A DNA stretch of 64,000 nucleotides from Treponema sp. (GTDB lineage: Bacteria; Spirochaetota; Spirochaetia; Treponematales; Treponemataceae). The stretch is taken from assembly GCA_017551545.1 (NCBI GenBank), contig JAFZLJ010000022.1:25017-89016 (forward strand), read 5' to 3'. The notes below the pieces were generated by a model. That model searched no databases. It was given only the letters and a program-made list of their open reading frames with translations, and was not told the DNA's origin. Positions within the stretch are counted from its first letter, which is position 1, and every line of letters begins with the position of its first letter. Shown piece after piece: positions 35,626 to 43,493 of this stretch. The position numbers were made by a program, and so were the translations under genes.

Positions 35626-36039
35626 ATGGCTTTAAAAGTTGATGATATTTCCATAAACACAATTATCGGAAAAGGTTCTTCCATTACAGGTAATCTTCAC
35701 ATTAACGGTTTTGTTCGTCTTGATGGCGATGTAGACGGAAATCTTGAAACAGACGGAAACATAATCATTGGCGACAGTGCCCGCATTAAAGGCGATGTAA
35801 AGGCTAAAGCTGTAATTGTCGGCGGAATTGTTGTAGGAAATATTATTGCTCAGGAAAGCGTAAAGCTTCTTTCTAATTCAGCAGTTATGGGCGATATTAT
35901 TTCGCGAAAGGTGCAGGTTGAAGATAAAGCAACTTTCCACGGCCACTGCATTTCTATTAAAGATGAAGAGCATTTCAAGAAGATTTCAGATTCTTATCTT
36001 CAGTCTAAGGCAATCAAGGAGAAGGTTGTTCTTTCATGA
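35626..36039 (+). CDS. Bactofilin
   Basis: This 137-residue protein has the bactofilin beta-helix core of short repeats: SSITGNLHINGFVRLDGDVDG, ETDGNIIIGDSARIKGDVKA, VGGIVVGNII. These polymerise into filaments on the membrane and recruit cell-wall enzymes. It follows the M23 gene by six bases and overlaps yaaR by four (ATGA). Length is typical, with a short C-terminal tail. Confidence 0.92.
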   Translation: MALKVDDISINTIIGKGSSITGNLHINGFVRLDGDVDGNLETDGNIIIGDSARIKGDVKAKAVIVGGIVVGNIIAQESVKLLSNSAVMGDIISRKVQVEDKATFHGHCISIKDEEHFKKISDSYLQSKAIKEKVVLS

Positions 36040-36611
36040 GTGATATAAATCCGCTGGGAGCGTCAACTTATTACTCAGGACTTCAGAATGCTACAAGTCA
36101 GGCTGCAAAAGATGCCAAAAAAAATGAAAAAAGTTCTTCGGTTTCAAAACTGAAATTTTCCGAAATAAAAAAATCATTTAGCAAAACAGAAGCAGAACGC
36201 GAGGTAGAAGCAGCCGGATATCCACCGGAAATTGCAAGGCTTAGTATTGAAGAAGCCGCAGTATTTCTTAAGGATGAAGTTGATAAGGCAGGAAACAAAC
36301 TTTCAGAAAATCAGAGTTTCGAAAACATTGCAGAATTCAGAGAATCGGTAAGGCTTTTTATAAAATATATTGTCGAAAACAACTACATTGAAAACAAGAA
36401 AAAGCTTCATGGGTCTGCACGTCCGGCACAGTTTTTTTCAAAGTTCAATGAAATGCCGCGTCAAAGAGATCCTCGCGTTATGATAAACATAATAAATCAA
36501 AAGCTTGATGATATGGTGCGCGACACAATGAGCCTGCAGAAGAACAATCTTAAAATCTTGCAGCAGGCAGACGAAATAAAAGGTCTGATTGTAGACTTAA
36601 TGCAGGCCTAG
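36036..36611 (+). CDS. yaaR: YaaR family protein (DUF327)
   Basis: This 191-residue protein matches the YaaR family in its C-terminal helical half: LSENQSFENIAEFRESVRLFIKYIVENNY near residue 95 and later RVMINIINQKLDDMV. The function is unknown, but in Bacillus its gene stands next to ricT (yaaT). The same neighbour relation holds here, with ricT 17 bases downstream. The N-terminus is polar and probably unstructured. It begins in an ATGA overlap with bactofilin. Confidence 0.78.
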   Translation: MSDINPLGASTYYSGLQNATSQAAKDAKKNEKSSSVSKLKFSEIKKSFSKTEAEREVEAAGYPPEIARLSIEEAAVFLKDEVDKAGNKLSENQSFENIAEFRESVRLFIKYIVENNYIENKKKLHGSARPAQFFSKFNEMPRQRDPRVMINIINQKLDDMVRDTMSLQKNNLKILQQADEIKGLIVDLMQA

Positions 36612-36628
36612 GGGTATAATTAGTTATT

Positions 36629-37549
36629 ATGAGTGATATTTTTGAAACAGATATAGATGACGAGGCAGAAAACCTGTCGAATCTTGAGGATAACGAAGGT
36701 GCGGTTGTAGAAACAGAAGCGCTTGTTATTGATTATCCTCTTTATCATTTAAAGCTTGAATACTCTAACGAAACTCTATATGCAAAAACTCCAGGAAATA
36801 CTGCGCTCACAGCAGGGGAATATGTAATTGTTCCAACACGCTATGGTAAAGATATGGCGCTTGTTCTTGGAGAATCTAAAAAACCAATTGGCATTAAAAA
36901 AGACGATATTGTTACAATTGACCGCAAGGCCAACGCCGATGATATGGAAAAGCGCAAGCAGCTTGCCCAGAAAGAAAAGGAAGCCTTCCCGATTTTTAAG
37001 GAAAAGGTTGCCAACCACAATCTGGACATGAAGCTTGTAGACACACACTTTTTGTTCGATGAACCAAAAGCATTGTTCTTCTTCAGCTCAGATAACCGTG
37101 TAGACTTCCGCGAACTTGTAAAAGATTTAGTAAGCGTTTTCAAAATGCGAATTGAACTGCGCCAGATAGGTGTTCGCGATGAAAGCCGCATTACCGGAGG
37201 CCTTGGTATTTGTGGCCGCCCGTTCTGCTGTAACGCTGTTTCAGATAAATTGCGCCCTGTTTCTATCCGCATGGCAAAGGACCAGAACCTTTCGCTCAAC
37301 TCTATGAAGATTTCCGGTCAATGTGGCCGCCTTTTGTGCTGTCTTTCTTACGAGTTTGACTGGTACAACGAAGCCCGCCGCAACTTGCCAAATGAAGGAA
37401 TCCACATCTTCTACGACGGCACAAACTTCCGCATTACAGAAGTAAACCCTCTTACCAACATGGTAAAAATGTCTGGTGAAGACGGCCGCCTCCTTGAAGT
37501 AAACGCCAAACGCTTTGTTCACGAAGGCGGAAAGTGGAAGATTAATTAA
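36629..37549 (+). CDS. ricT: PSP1-domain protein RicT
   Basis: This 306-residue protein has the PSP1 region with cysteine motifs GGLGICGRPFCCNAVSD near residue 196 and GQCGRLLCCLSYE near residue 232, as in RicT/YaaT proteins that hold an iron-sulfur cofactor. In Bacillus RicT works with RicA and RicF to tune RNase Y; those partners are not in this window. The N-terminal 40 residues are acidic and poorly conserved. A TATAAT box ends eight bases before the ATG, so an internal leaderless transcript is possible. It overlaps the Abi gene by eight bases. Confidence 0.88.
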   Translation: MSDIFETDIDDEAENLSNLEDNEGAVVETEALVIDYPLYHLKLEYSNETLYAKTPGNTALTAGEYVIVPTRYGKDMALVLGESKKPIGIKKDDIVTIDRKANADDMEKRKQLAQKEKEAFPIFKEKVANHNLDMKLVDTHFLFDEPKALFFFSSDNRVDFRELVKDLVSVFKMRIELRQIGVRDESRITGGLGICGRPFCCNAVSDKLRPVSIRMAKDQNLSLNSMKISGQCGRLLCCLSYEFDWYNEARRNLPNEGIHIFYDGTNFRITEVNPLTNMVKMSGEDGRLLEVNAKRFVHEGGKWKIN

Positions 37550-38447
37550 AGAGTTTCTGATGCCTCCAGTTTTTCGGAATTCCCATTAGTTGAAAATCAC
37601 ATTTATTTGCAGATTTTAAAATTTTTTGTAATTTCCCTGTAAAATCAAAATTTGAACAGGTTTCTTTTAATAGTGTTTGTATAATACAAATTGTTGCGTA
37701 AACTTTATCTTGAGCAGGAAGAATTGATAGTTGTTTGTTAAATTTTGATTTTGAAATAATTGGACAAACAACAAAGTTCTTTGAAAATAGTCTTGAATGG
37801 TGTGCACATATATTTCTAACAACATTCAAATGTCTGAACCAACTTATTAATACTTTTGCTGAAGATTTATTAAATCCAAAAAAATCAACAATCTGATTTC
37901 TTGCAATTAAAGTGGCATCTAAGTTTTCAAAATATTTTGATAAAGTTCCAAAGGTTGTTGTTTCAAAAATCATCCATGCTGGTGGAAGAAAAGAAGTATC
38001 ATAATTATTGTTATAATGTAAAACAAAAACTTCTTTAGAACGATTCCAATGACTTTTTATTTCTTTCAAATCATTTTGCAACAAAGCATTTTTATAAAAA
38101 AGAGAAGAATCTTCATACCATCTTGAACCATGTGCTAATGACATTGAATAAATCATTCTTGTTCTAAGAGTTATTTCCAATTCACCAATTGCATCAAATA
38201 AAAGGGAACGAAGATTTTTATCTAAACAATAATCATTCCATAAATATTTCCATTTTGTTCCTGGATAAAAAATATTCGATTTCCTGTCCAAATATGGAAT
38301 CATATAACCTGATAATCTGTAATAACTGACAGTGTTAAGTTTCGTTTCTATGTTTTTTTCAGAAGATTTGTTTAAGCCTCTTTTTAAAAGAAGTTTGGCC
38401 TGATCCGAAACAGTTATTGCGGGTTTTGAATATTTTGGTTTAGCCAT
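37542..38447 (-). CDS. Abi_2 (AbiD/AbiF-type) abortive-infection protein with HEPN-like motif
   Basis: This 301-residue protein belongs to the Abi_2 family: LLLKRGL near residue 17, YYRLSGYMIPY near 43, DLRSLLFDAIGELEITLRTR-like core near 80 (here KNLRSLLFDAIGELEI), and RHLNVVRNICAHHSRLF near 205, where Arg-Asn-Ile-Cys-Ala-His fits the Arg-x4-His RNase motif of HEPN proteins. Such genes act in phage defence or toxin-antitoxin roles. The ATG at 38447 has GGGAGGG upstream; a longer reading to 38516 would run through the leader hairpins and is rejected. Its own promoter and leader lie at 38471-38560. Confidence 0.85.
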   Translation of the reverse strand: MAKPKYSKPAITVSDQAKLLLKRGLNKSSEKNIETKLNTVSYYRLSGYMIPYLDRKSNIFYPGTKWKYLWNDYCLDKNLRSLLFDAIGELEITLRTRMIYSMSLAHGSRWYEDSSLFYKNALLQNDLKEIKSHWNRSKEVFVLHYNNNYDTSFLPPAWMIFETTTFGTLSKYFENLDATLIARNQIVDFFGFNKSSAKVLISWFRHLNVVRNICAHHSRLFSKNFVVCPIISKSKFNKQLSILPAQDKVYATICIIQTLLKETCSNFDFTGKLQKILKSANKCDFQLMGIPKNWRHQKLFN

Positions 38448-38470
38448 ATAGAATCCCTCCCCGTCAGGGC

Positions 38471-38522
38471 AAAAAAAAACCTCGCTGGGTGCGCATGCTT
38501 TCGCAGAGGCGTGCAAGGTCTT
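38471..38522 (-). ncRNA. Structured leader RNA with intrinsic terminator upstream of the Abi_2 gene
   Basis: Read on the minus strand, ACCTTGC and GCGAGGT form a seven-pair outer helix (one U-G pair) that is followed at once by nine T residues (38479-38471), the form of an intrinsic terminator. Inside is a TGC-GAAA-GCA tetraloop hairpin. A promoter (38560-38532) places the RNA start near 38525, so a short RNA of about 55 bases would be made, with read-through needed for the Abi gene. This matches the position of the abiF RNA motif known upstream of Abi_2 genes, but I cannot confirm membership. Confidence 0.6.
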
Positions 38523-38531
38523 GTTAACTTA

Positions 38532-38560
38532 AATATAATATACTTTATTATTTATGTCAA
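38532..38560 (-). promoter_or_regulatory. Strong promoter for the leader RNA and Abi_2 gene
   Basis: On the minus strand TTGACA (38560-38555) and TATATT (38537-38532) are separated by exactly 17 bases, close to the consensus. It is located after the XRE gene and before the leader hairpins. Confidence 0.7.
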
Positions 38561-38616
38561 ATTTAAAGTAATAGAAATTGTTATTTCAAAGACTTATATA
38601 TTCTAATATGTGAATT

Positions 38617-38967
38617 TCAAGATTTATTTAAATCTGTATTTGCATAATCTATCAACTGTATTATCGAGGACCTTGTTTTCTCTGGTAATGCATCTAGTTT
38701 TTCAAATGTTTTTGAATATTTTCTGAACAATTGAAAATCAGTATTTTCTTCTTCATTTTTTATATTAGGACTTCTACCAGTAACAAGATATTCAACACTT
38801 ACATTTAATACTTTTGCAATTTTCAATGCTGTGTCGGCAGAAGGAGAACTTTTAAACCTAATTCCACGACCAATATTCGAAGCATCAATTCCAACTTTTT
38901 CTGCCAGAGCTTTATTACTCATCCCTTTGTATTCTAATTCTGCTAGAACATTATCCCAAAAAGCCAT
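38617..38967 (-). CDS. XRE-family helix-turn-helix regulator
   Basis: This 116-residue protein has a Cro/C1-type helix-turn-helix at about residues 15-60 (SNKALAEKVGIDASNIGRG, then ADTALKIAKVLNVSVEYLVTG), typical of small phage-like repressors, and a helical C-terminal tail. It is upstream of the Abi gene on the same strand and divergent to the LRR lipoprotein gene. A repeated TAATGATTAT ten-mer lies next to its start codon and over the -10 box of the LRR gene, which suggests it controls both. Confidence 0.85.
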   Translation of the reverse strand: MAFWDNVLAELEYKGMSNKALAEKVGIDASNIGRGIRFKSSPSADTALKIAKVLNVSVEYLVTGRSPNIKNEEENTDFQLFRKYSKTFEKLDALPEKTRSSIIQLIDYANTDLNKS

Positions 38968-38970
38968 AAG

Positions 38971-39046
38971 TAATGATTATTGATTTTTATCATTTTTGCA
39001 TCAAAAAATGGTTGAAAATCAATATTTCTGCTTTTATAATGATTAT
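38971..39046. promoter_or_regulatory. Divergent control region with two TAATGATTAT sites
   Basis: TAATGATTAT occurs at 38971-38980 and 39037-39046. The first copy also begins an AATGAT-N11-ATCATT inverted repeat (38972-38994). The first site adjoins the XRE start codon (38967), the second overlaps the -10 box of the LRR gene. This layout fits repression by the XRE protein on both sides; binding is inferred. Confidence 0.45.
39012..39040 (+). promoter_or_regulatory. Promoter for the LRR lipoprotein gene
   Basis: TTGAAA (39012-39017) and TATAAT (39035-39040) are exactly 17 bases apart, 41 bases before the ATG at 39082. One TAATGATTAT site overlaps the -10 box. Confidence 0.65.
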
Positions 39047-39081
39047 AATCCATTATTGCGTAAAATACAGGAGAATTGTCT

Positions 39082-42000
39082 ATGAAAAGAAATATATGTA
39101 TTCATGTGATTTTAATATCTCTTTTGTTTATTATTTCATGCAAAGCAGAAGTTTCTTCACCGGTTTTTTATACTGTTTCATTCGATAGTGATGGTGGAAG
39201 TTTTGTAAAAGCGCAAACAGTAGAAAAAGGAAAAACTGCAAAAGAACCAGCTTGTCCAACAAAAGATAATTGTGATTTTTTAGGTTGGTTTTATAATGGA
39301 ACAAAGTTTAATTTTTCTACTCCAATAAATGAAGATATAACAGTTACAGCAAAGTGGAACCAAAAGATTAGGTATTATACTATTACTTATGTTTCTGCTT
39401 ATGGAGATGTTCCTGCTAAAAAGACAGTTCAGGAAAATAACATTTTAGATGAAACAGATTTGCCTAATCTCGCTGATGAAAATCATGTGTTTAAAGGTTG
39501 GTATATCGGTGAGCAGAAAATTGAGTCAGGAAACAATAAAATTACGTGTGATATAACTCTTACTGCAAAGTGGGGAGATAACGTAACTGTTTCATATTAT
39601 AGTCTTTTTGGTTCAGCTCCATTGCAATTAGATGTTAAATACCAATCAAATATTAATCAATCTCTGTTATCTCCAGTTGAATATAATCAGTTTGTTTTTT
39701 TAGGCTGGTATTATGAAGTTGATGAAAGAGGAAATGGTACTGGGATTCAGGCTAAAATTGCTGATAAATTGACTCATGATTTAACCCTTTATGCAAAATG
39801 GAAAAAAGCAACTATAGTATTTAATACAAATGAATCTAGTTCAGAAATAACAAATACAAGTATTGAGAAATATGTGGGTCAATCGTTTGAGGAAAATGAA
39901 ATACCTCTGCAAACGAAAAAAGGATATACATTTGATGGCTGGTATGACAATACCAATAAATTAACTGTTGATTATATAGTGAATGATGATGTTTGTTTTA
40001 TTTCTAGATGGTCTATTATTACATATACAATACAATATTACACAAATGGTGGAACTAATCCGGATAATTCAATTACAAACTATACTGTAGAAGATCGTGT
40101 TGTTTTACCAATACCATCGACGGACGATGATAAGATTTTTGTTGGTTGGTATGAATCACAGTATTTTGCTACACAGCAAATAGCCGAGTGGAACTCTGGG
40201 GAAAAAAGCAAGAATCTTATTTTATATGCAAAATGGCGCGGATTGTTTGAAAATATCACAGCAGATAATATTGTTGAAACGATAAATAATCTAAAGAAAT
40301 CAGCAACCATAAAAGCTACTGGAACATTTACAACAGATTTACTGAATCAAATTAGACTAGCACTTCTTACTCTAGCAACAGAGAAACCTGATATAGAAGT
40401 AGGCTTAGATTTTTCAGAAGTTTCAGGATTAACATCGCTCCCAAATAGCGTTTTTGCTTCTTGTATAAATCTAGTAGATATTCAACTACCAAATACTCTA
40501 ACATCTATAGGTCAACAGGCTTTCCAAAATTGTATTAAAATAAAGAAAATAGTTATACCGAATAGTGTAAAATCTATGGGATTAGGTGTATTTTCTGGTT
40601 GTTCCTGTCTTGAAGAATTAACAATTCCATTTGTAGGAAGTACTCCAAATCCATCAACAGCTTCTGGAAATACAATCCTAGGTTATATTTTTGGTGGAAC
40701 TAATTATAACGGCGCATATGAAATTACATATTCATATTATAATTCCTATTCAATGACTACAACTAATATGTATTATTATTTACCTTTAACTTTGAGAAAA
40801 GTAGTTGTATCAGGTGGTAAAGTTTTAAAGAACTCGTTTGCAGGTTGTTCAAGTTTATCAATTATTCGGATTCCCGAGACTGTTTCTATGATTGACGAGA
40901 AAGTGTTTTGTAATTGCTCAAACTTGACAGATATTATTATTCCAGAAGTTGTTACAAGTATAGGTAATTATGCATTTTCTGGGTGTTCAAGTTTGATCCA
41001 AATAGCAATTCCCGATAGTGTAACAAGTATTGGAATATATGCATTTTCGTACTGTTCTAGTTTAAAAAATTTGAATATTCCTAATTGTATAAATACTATT
41101 AATAGTTATGTTTTTTCAAATTGTAACAGTTTACAAAGTGTAAAAATTCCTCTTGGTGTAACCCAGATAGGAAGTTATGCATTTTCTGGTTGTTCAAGTT
41201 TAACAGATATAACAATTCCTATTACTGTAACGAGTATTGATATTGGAGCATTTGCTGATTGCTCAAGTTTGATTAATGTTGAAATACCTGTTGGAGTAAC
41301 AAGCATACAAAGTAAATCTTTTTTAAATTGTTCGAGTTTAATTAATATAACTATTCCTGTTGGAGTAATAAGCATAGGGAACCAGGCTTTTTCTGGATGT
41401 TCTAAAATTACAAGCATTAGTGTTCCTGATAGTGTAATATCTATGGGGGAAGGTGCTTTTAGTGGTTGTTCAAGTCTTGAAGAGATAACTCTACCTTTTG
41501 TTGGAAGTTCTCCAAATCCTATAATTGCTTCTGAATCCTCTTTGTTTGGTTATATTTTTGGTAAAAACAATTATACAAATGCTTACGAAGTTTCTCAAAA
41601 ATATTCATATTCAGATACTGTGACTTATTATTTGCCATCCGTTTTATCAAAATGTACAATCAGAGGTGGTAATCTTTTATACGGAGTGTTTTATGGTTGT
41701 TCGAGTTTGGAAATAATAATAATTCCTCCCAATATAACTAAAATTGATAATTCTTTATTTTATGGTTGTTCAAGTTTAACTGAAATGACTATTCCAAACA
41801 GTGTTAAATCAATAGGAAATTATGCGTTTAATAAATGTTCATCATTAACGGATATTATTATTCCTGAAAATATTACGACTATAGGTTATTATGTGTTTTT
41901 TGGGTGTTCAAGTTTAAAGACTGTAACAATACCAATAAGTGTATTAGAGATAGAAAGTTATGCATTTTCTAGTTGTTCAAGTTTAACTGAAATAACTATT

Positions 42001-43122
42001 CCAGACAGTGTAAGATCAATAGGAAATAATGCGTTTTATAACTGTTCAGGATTGACTGCAGTTAATATCTCAGAAAACTTGGAAACAATAGGCAAAGAAG
42101 CATTTGCTAAATGTTCAAGTTTATTACGAGCGACTATTTCAAATAGTGTAACATCAATAGGAAGCAGTGCATTTTCAGACTGTTCGAATTTAGCTGAAAT
42201 AACTATTTCTGAGAAATTGACTGCTATAGAAGATAATACATTTACTAATTGTTCAAGCTTAGCAAGAATAACTATTCCAGATAGTGTAAAATCAATAGGA
42301 AATAAAGCGTTTTATAATTGTTCAAGATTAACTGTTGTGAATATCTCAGAAAACTTGGAAACAATAGGTAAAGAAGCATTTGCTAAATGTTCAAGTTTGG
42401 TAAATATAAAGATTCCTGATACTGTTAACTTAATAGAAACTGATGTGTTTTCTGGATGTTCAAGTCTAGAATCTATGGATGTTCCATTTGTTGGGAAATC
42501 TTTAGGTTATGCAACTTTTTTTGGATATTTCTTTGGAAAAAATCCATATGATGGGTCATATTATATTAACCAAAGAGGTTCAACAGGTTCATCTGCCACA
42601 ACATATGAAACTTGTATTCCTTCTTCGCTTAAAAAAGTAAATGTGAGGGGAGGAAAATTGACAAGTGGTGTTTTTTGGTGGTGTTCTGAAATTACAGAGA
42701 TATCTATTCAAAATGAAGTATCGGATATCGGTGCCTGTGCCTTTTATCGTTGTGAAAATCTATGTAAAATTATACTTCCTAATTCTATAGAATTTTTAAG
42801 TTCTAGTATGTTTTGTTATTGTTCTAGTTTAACAACTATTAAAATTCCTGAAAGTGTTACTACAATACGAGGAAATGTTTTTTGGTATTGTTCAAGTTTA
42901 ACAAGTTTGACAATTCCTGTTGGTGTTAATAAAATATCTAGTTCAGTTTTTGATATGGGTTGTACAAATTTGAATGAAGTTATATTTGAAGATGTAAATA
43001 CTTGGTATTCAACAACTAATTCGAATTATGTAAACGGAACAATAAGAAATGTTTCAGATAAAAATACTGCAGCAACATATTTAAAATCAACCTATGCTGG
43101 CCATTATTGGTATAAAGAGTAA
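39082..43122 (+). CDS. Very large surface lipoprotein: InlB B-repeats plus BspA-type leucine-rich repeats
   Basis: From the ATG at 39082 (AGGAG eight bases before; the TTG at 39076 is too close to it) this is 1346 residues. A lipobox ends FIISC near residue 20. Residues ~30-390 hold five InlB/Listeria-Bacteroides repeats, seen as GGW/LGWFY, KGWY, LGWYY, DGWY and VGWYE followed by YAKW-type ends. Residues ~440-1290 hold some 30 LRR_5 units built on CSSLTEITIPDSVTSIG with a period of about 23 residues. Three modules with a FVGxSPNP...YIFG...YYLPxxLxKVxxxGG insert interrupt the array. Such proteins bind host or bacterial surfaces. It is very A+T-rich. Confidence 0.9.
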   Translation: MKRNICIHVILISLLFIISCKAEVSSPVFYTVSFDSDGGSFVKAQTVEKGKTAKEPACPTKDNCDFLGWFYNGTKFNFSTPINEDITVTAKWNQKIRYYTITYVSAYGDVPAKKTVQENNILDETDLPNLADENHVFKGWYIGEQKIESGNNKITCDITLTAKWGDNVTVSYYSLFGSAPLQLDVKYQSNINQSLLSPVEYNQFVFLGWYYEVDERGNGTGIQAKIADKLTHDLTLYAKWKKATIVFNTNESSSEITNTSIEKYVGQSFEENEIPLQTKKGYTFDGWYDNTNKLTVDYIVNDDVCFISRWSIITYTIQYYTNGGTNPDNSITNYTVEDRVVLPIPSTDDDKIFVGWYESQYFATQQIAEWNSGEKSKNLILYAKWRGLFENITADNIVETINNLKKSATIKATGTFTTDLLNQIRLALLTLATEKPDIEVGLDFSEVSGLTSLPNSVFASCINLVDIQLPNTLTSIGQQAFQNCIKIKKIVIPNSVKSMGLGVFSGCSCLEELTIPFVGSTPNPSTASGNTILGYIFGGTNYNGAYEITYSYYNSYSMTTTNMYYYLPLTLRKVVVSGGKVLKNSFAGCSSLSIIRIPETVSMIDEKVFCNCSNLTDIIIPEVVTSIGNYAFSGCSSLIQIAIPDSVTSIGIYAFSYCSSLKNLNIPNCINTINSYVFSNCNSLQSVKIPLGVTQIGSYAFSGCSSLTDITIPITVTSIDIGAFADCSSLINVEIPVGVTSIQSKSFLNCSSLINITIPVGVISIGNQAFSGCSKITSISVPDSVISMGEGAFSGCSSLEEITLPFVGSSPNPIIASESSLFGYIFGKNNYTNAYEVSQKYSYSDTVTYYLPSVLSKCTIRGGNLLYGVFYGCSSLEIIIIPPNITKIDNSLFYGCSSLTEMTIPNSVKSIGNYAFNKCSSLTDIIIPENITTIGYYVFFGCSSLKTVTIPISVLEIESYAFSSCSSLTEITIPDSVRSIGNNAFYNCSGLTAVNISENLETIGKEAFAKCSSLLRATISNSVTSIGSSAFSDCSNLAEITISEKLTAIEDNTFTNCSSLARITIPDSVKSIGNKAFYNCSRLTVVNISENLETIGKEAFAKCSSLVNIKIPDTVNLIETDVFSGCSSLESMDVPFVGKSLGYATFFGYFFGKNPYDGSYYINQRGSTGSSATTYETCIPSSLKKVNVRGGKLTSGVFWWCSEITEISIQNEVSDIGACAFYRCENLCKIILPNSIEFLSSSMFCYCSSLTTIKIPESVTTIRGNVFWYCSSLTSLTIPVGVNKISSSVFDMGCTNLNEVIFEDVNTWYSTTNSNYVNGTIRNVSDKNTAATYLKSTYAGHYWYKE

Positions 43123-43154
43123 AGAATTGTGATTAATAGAGAAGGTGTTTTGGT

Positions 43155-43493
43155 ATGAAGTATAAAGTTGAATGTATTATTTCAAAAATATCTATTAAAA
43201 ATAACAAGTTGGTTTTCAAAATCTGTGGCACAGAAGGGTATTCTATAAAAATTGGAAAGGATAAATATATTGTCTTGATTACAGATGAAATAGAAAAAAT
43301 AAAAGAATTGAAATGCGTTTCTTCATTTGTCATTATTCAGAACATTGTTTTTGAAACTAAAAAAAGTTATTCAGTATTATTAACCGCTGCAATGACATGT
43401 GGAAAGCGTGTTAGGTTAACAGGTGAGACATCTGAAAAAGAAATAAAATCTGCGCATATAAAAGTTTCTTCCATATCCTTATTAAATGATTAA
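43155..43493 (+). CDS. Unrecognised 112-residue protein, coupled to the SIR2-like gene
   Basis: I do not recognise this protein. It is mostly strand-forming by pattern (VECIISKISIKNNKLVFKI, YIVLITDEI, CVSSFVIIQNIVF, SYSVLLTAAM), so a small beta-barrel is plausible. It has three Cys residues and no membrane segment. GAAGGTG lies before the ATG. Its stop overlaps the ATG of the SIR2-like gene by eight bases and that gene has no SD of its own, so the two should be translationally coupled and made in proportion. Confidence 0.65.
   Translation: MKYKVECIISKISIKNNKLVFKICGTEGYSIKIGKDKYIVLITDEIEKIKELKCVSSFVIIQNIVFETKKSYSVLLTAAMTCGKRVRLTGETSEKEIKSAHIKVSSISLLND

Noticed and set aside
38448..38516. N-terminal extension of the Abi gene by 23 codons
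   Set aside because: It would translate the terminator hairpin, and the ATG at 38447 has a good SD.
39082..43122. Regular DNA repeats (TGTTCAAGTTTA about every 69 bases) as CRISPR or satellite
   Set aside because: They encode leucine-rich repeats in one open reading frame.
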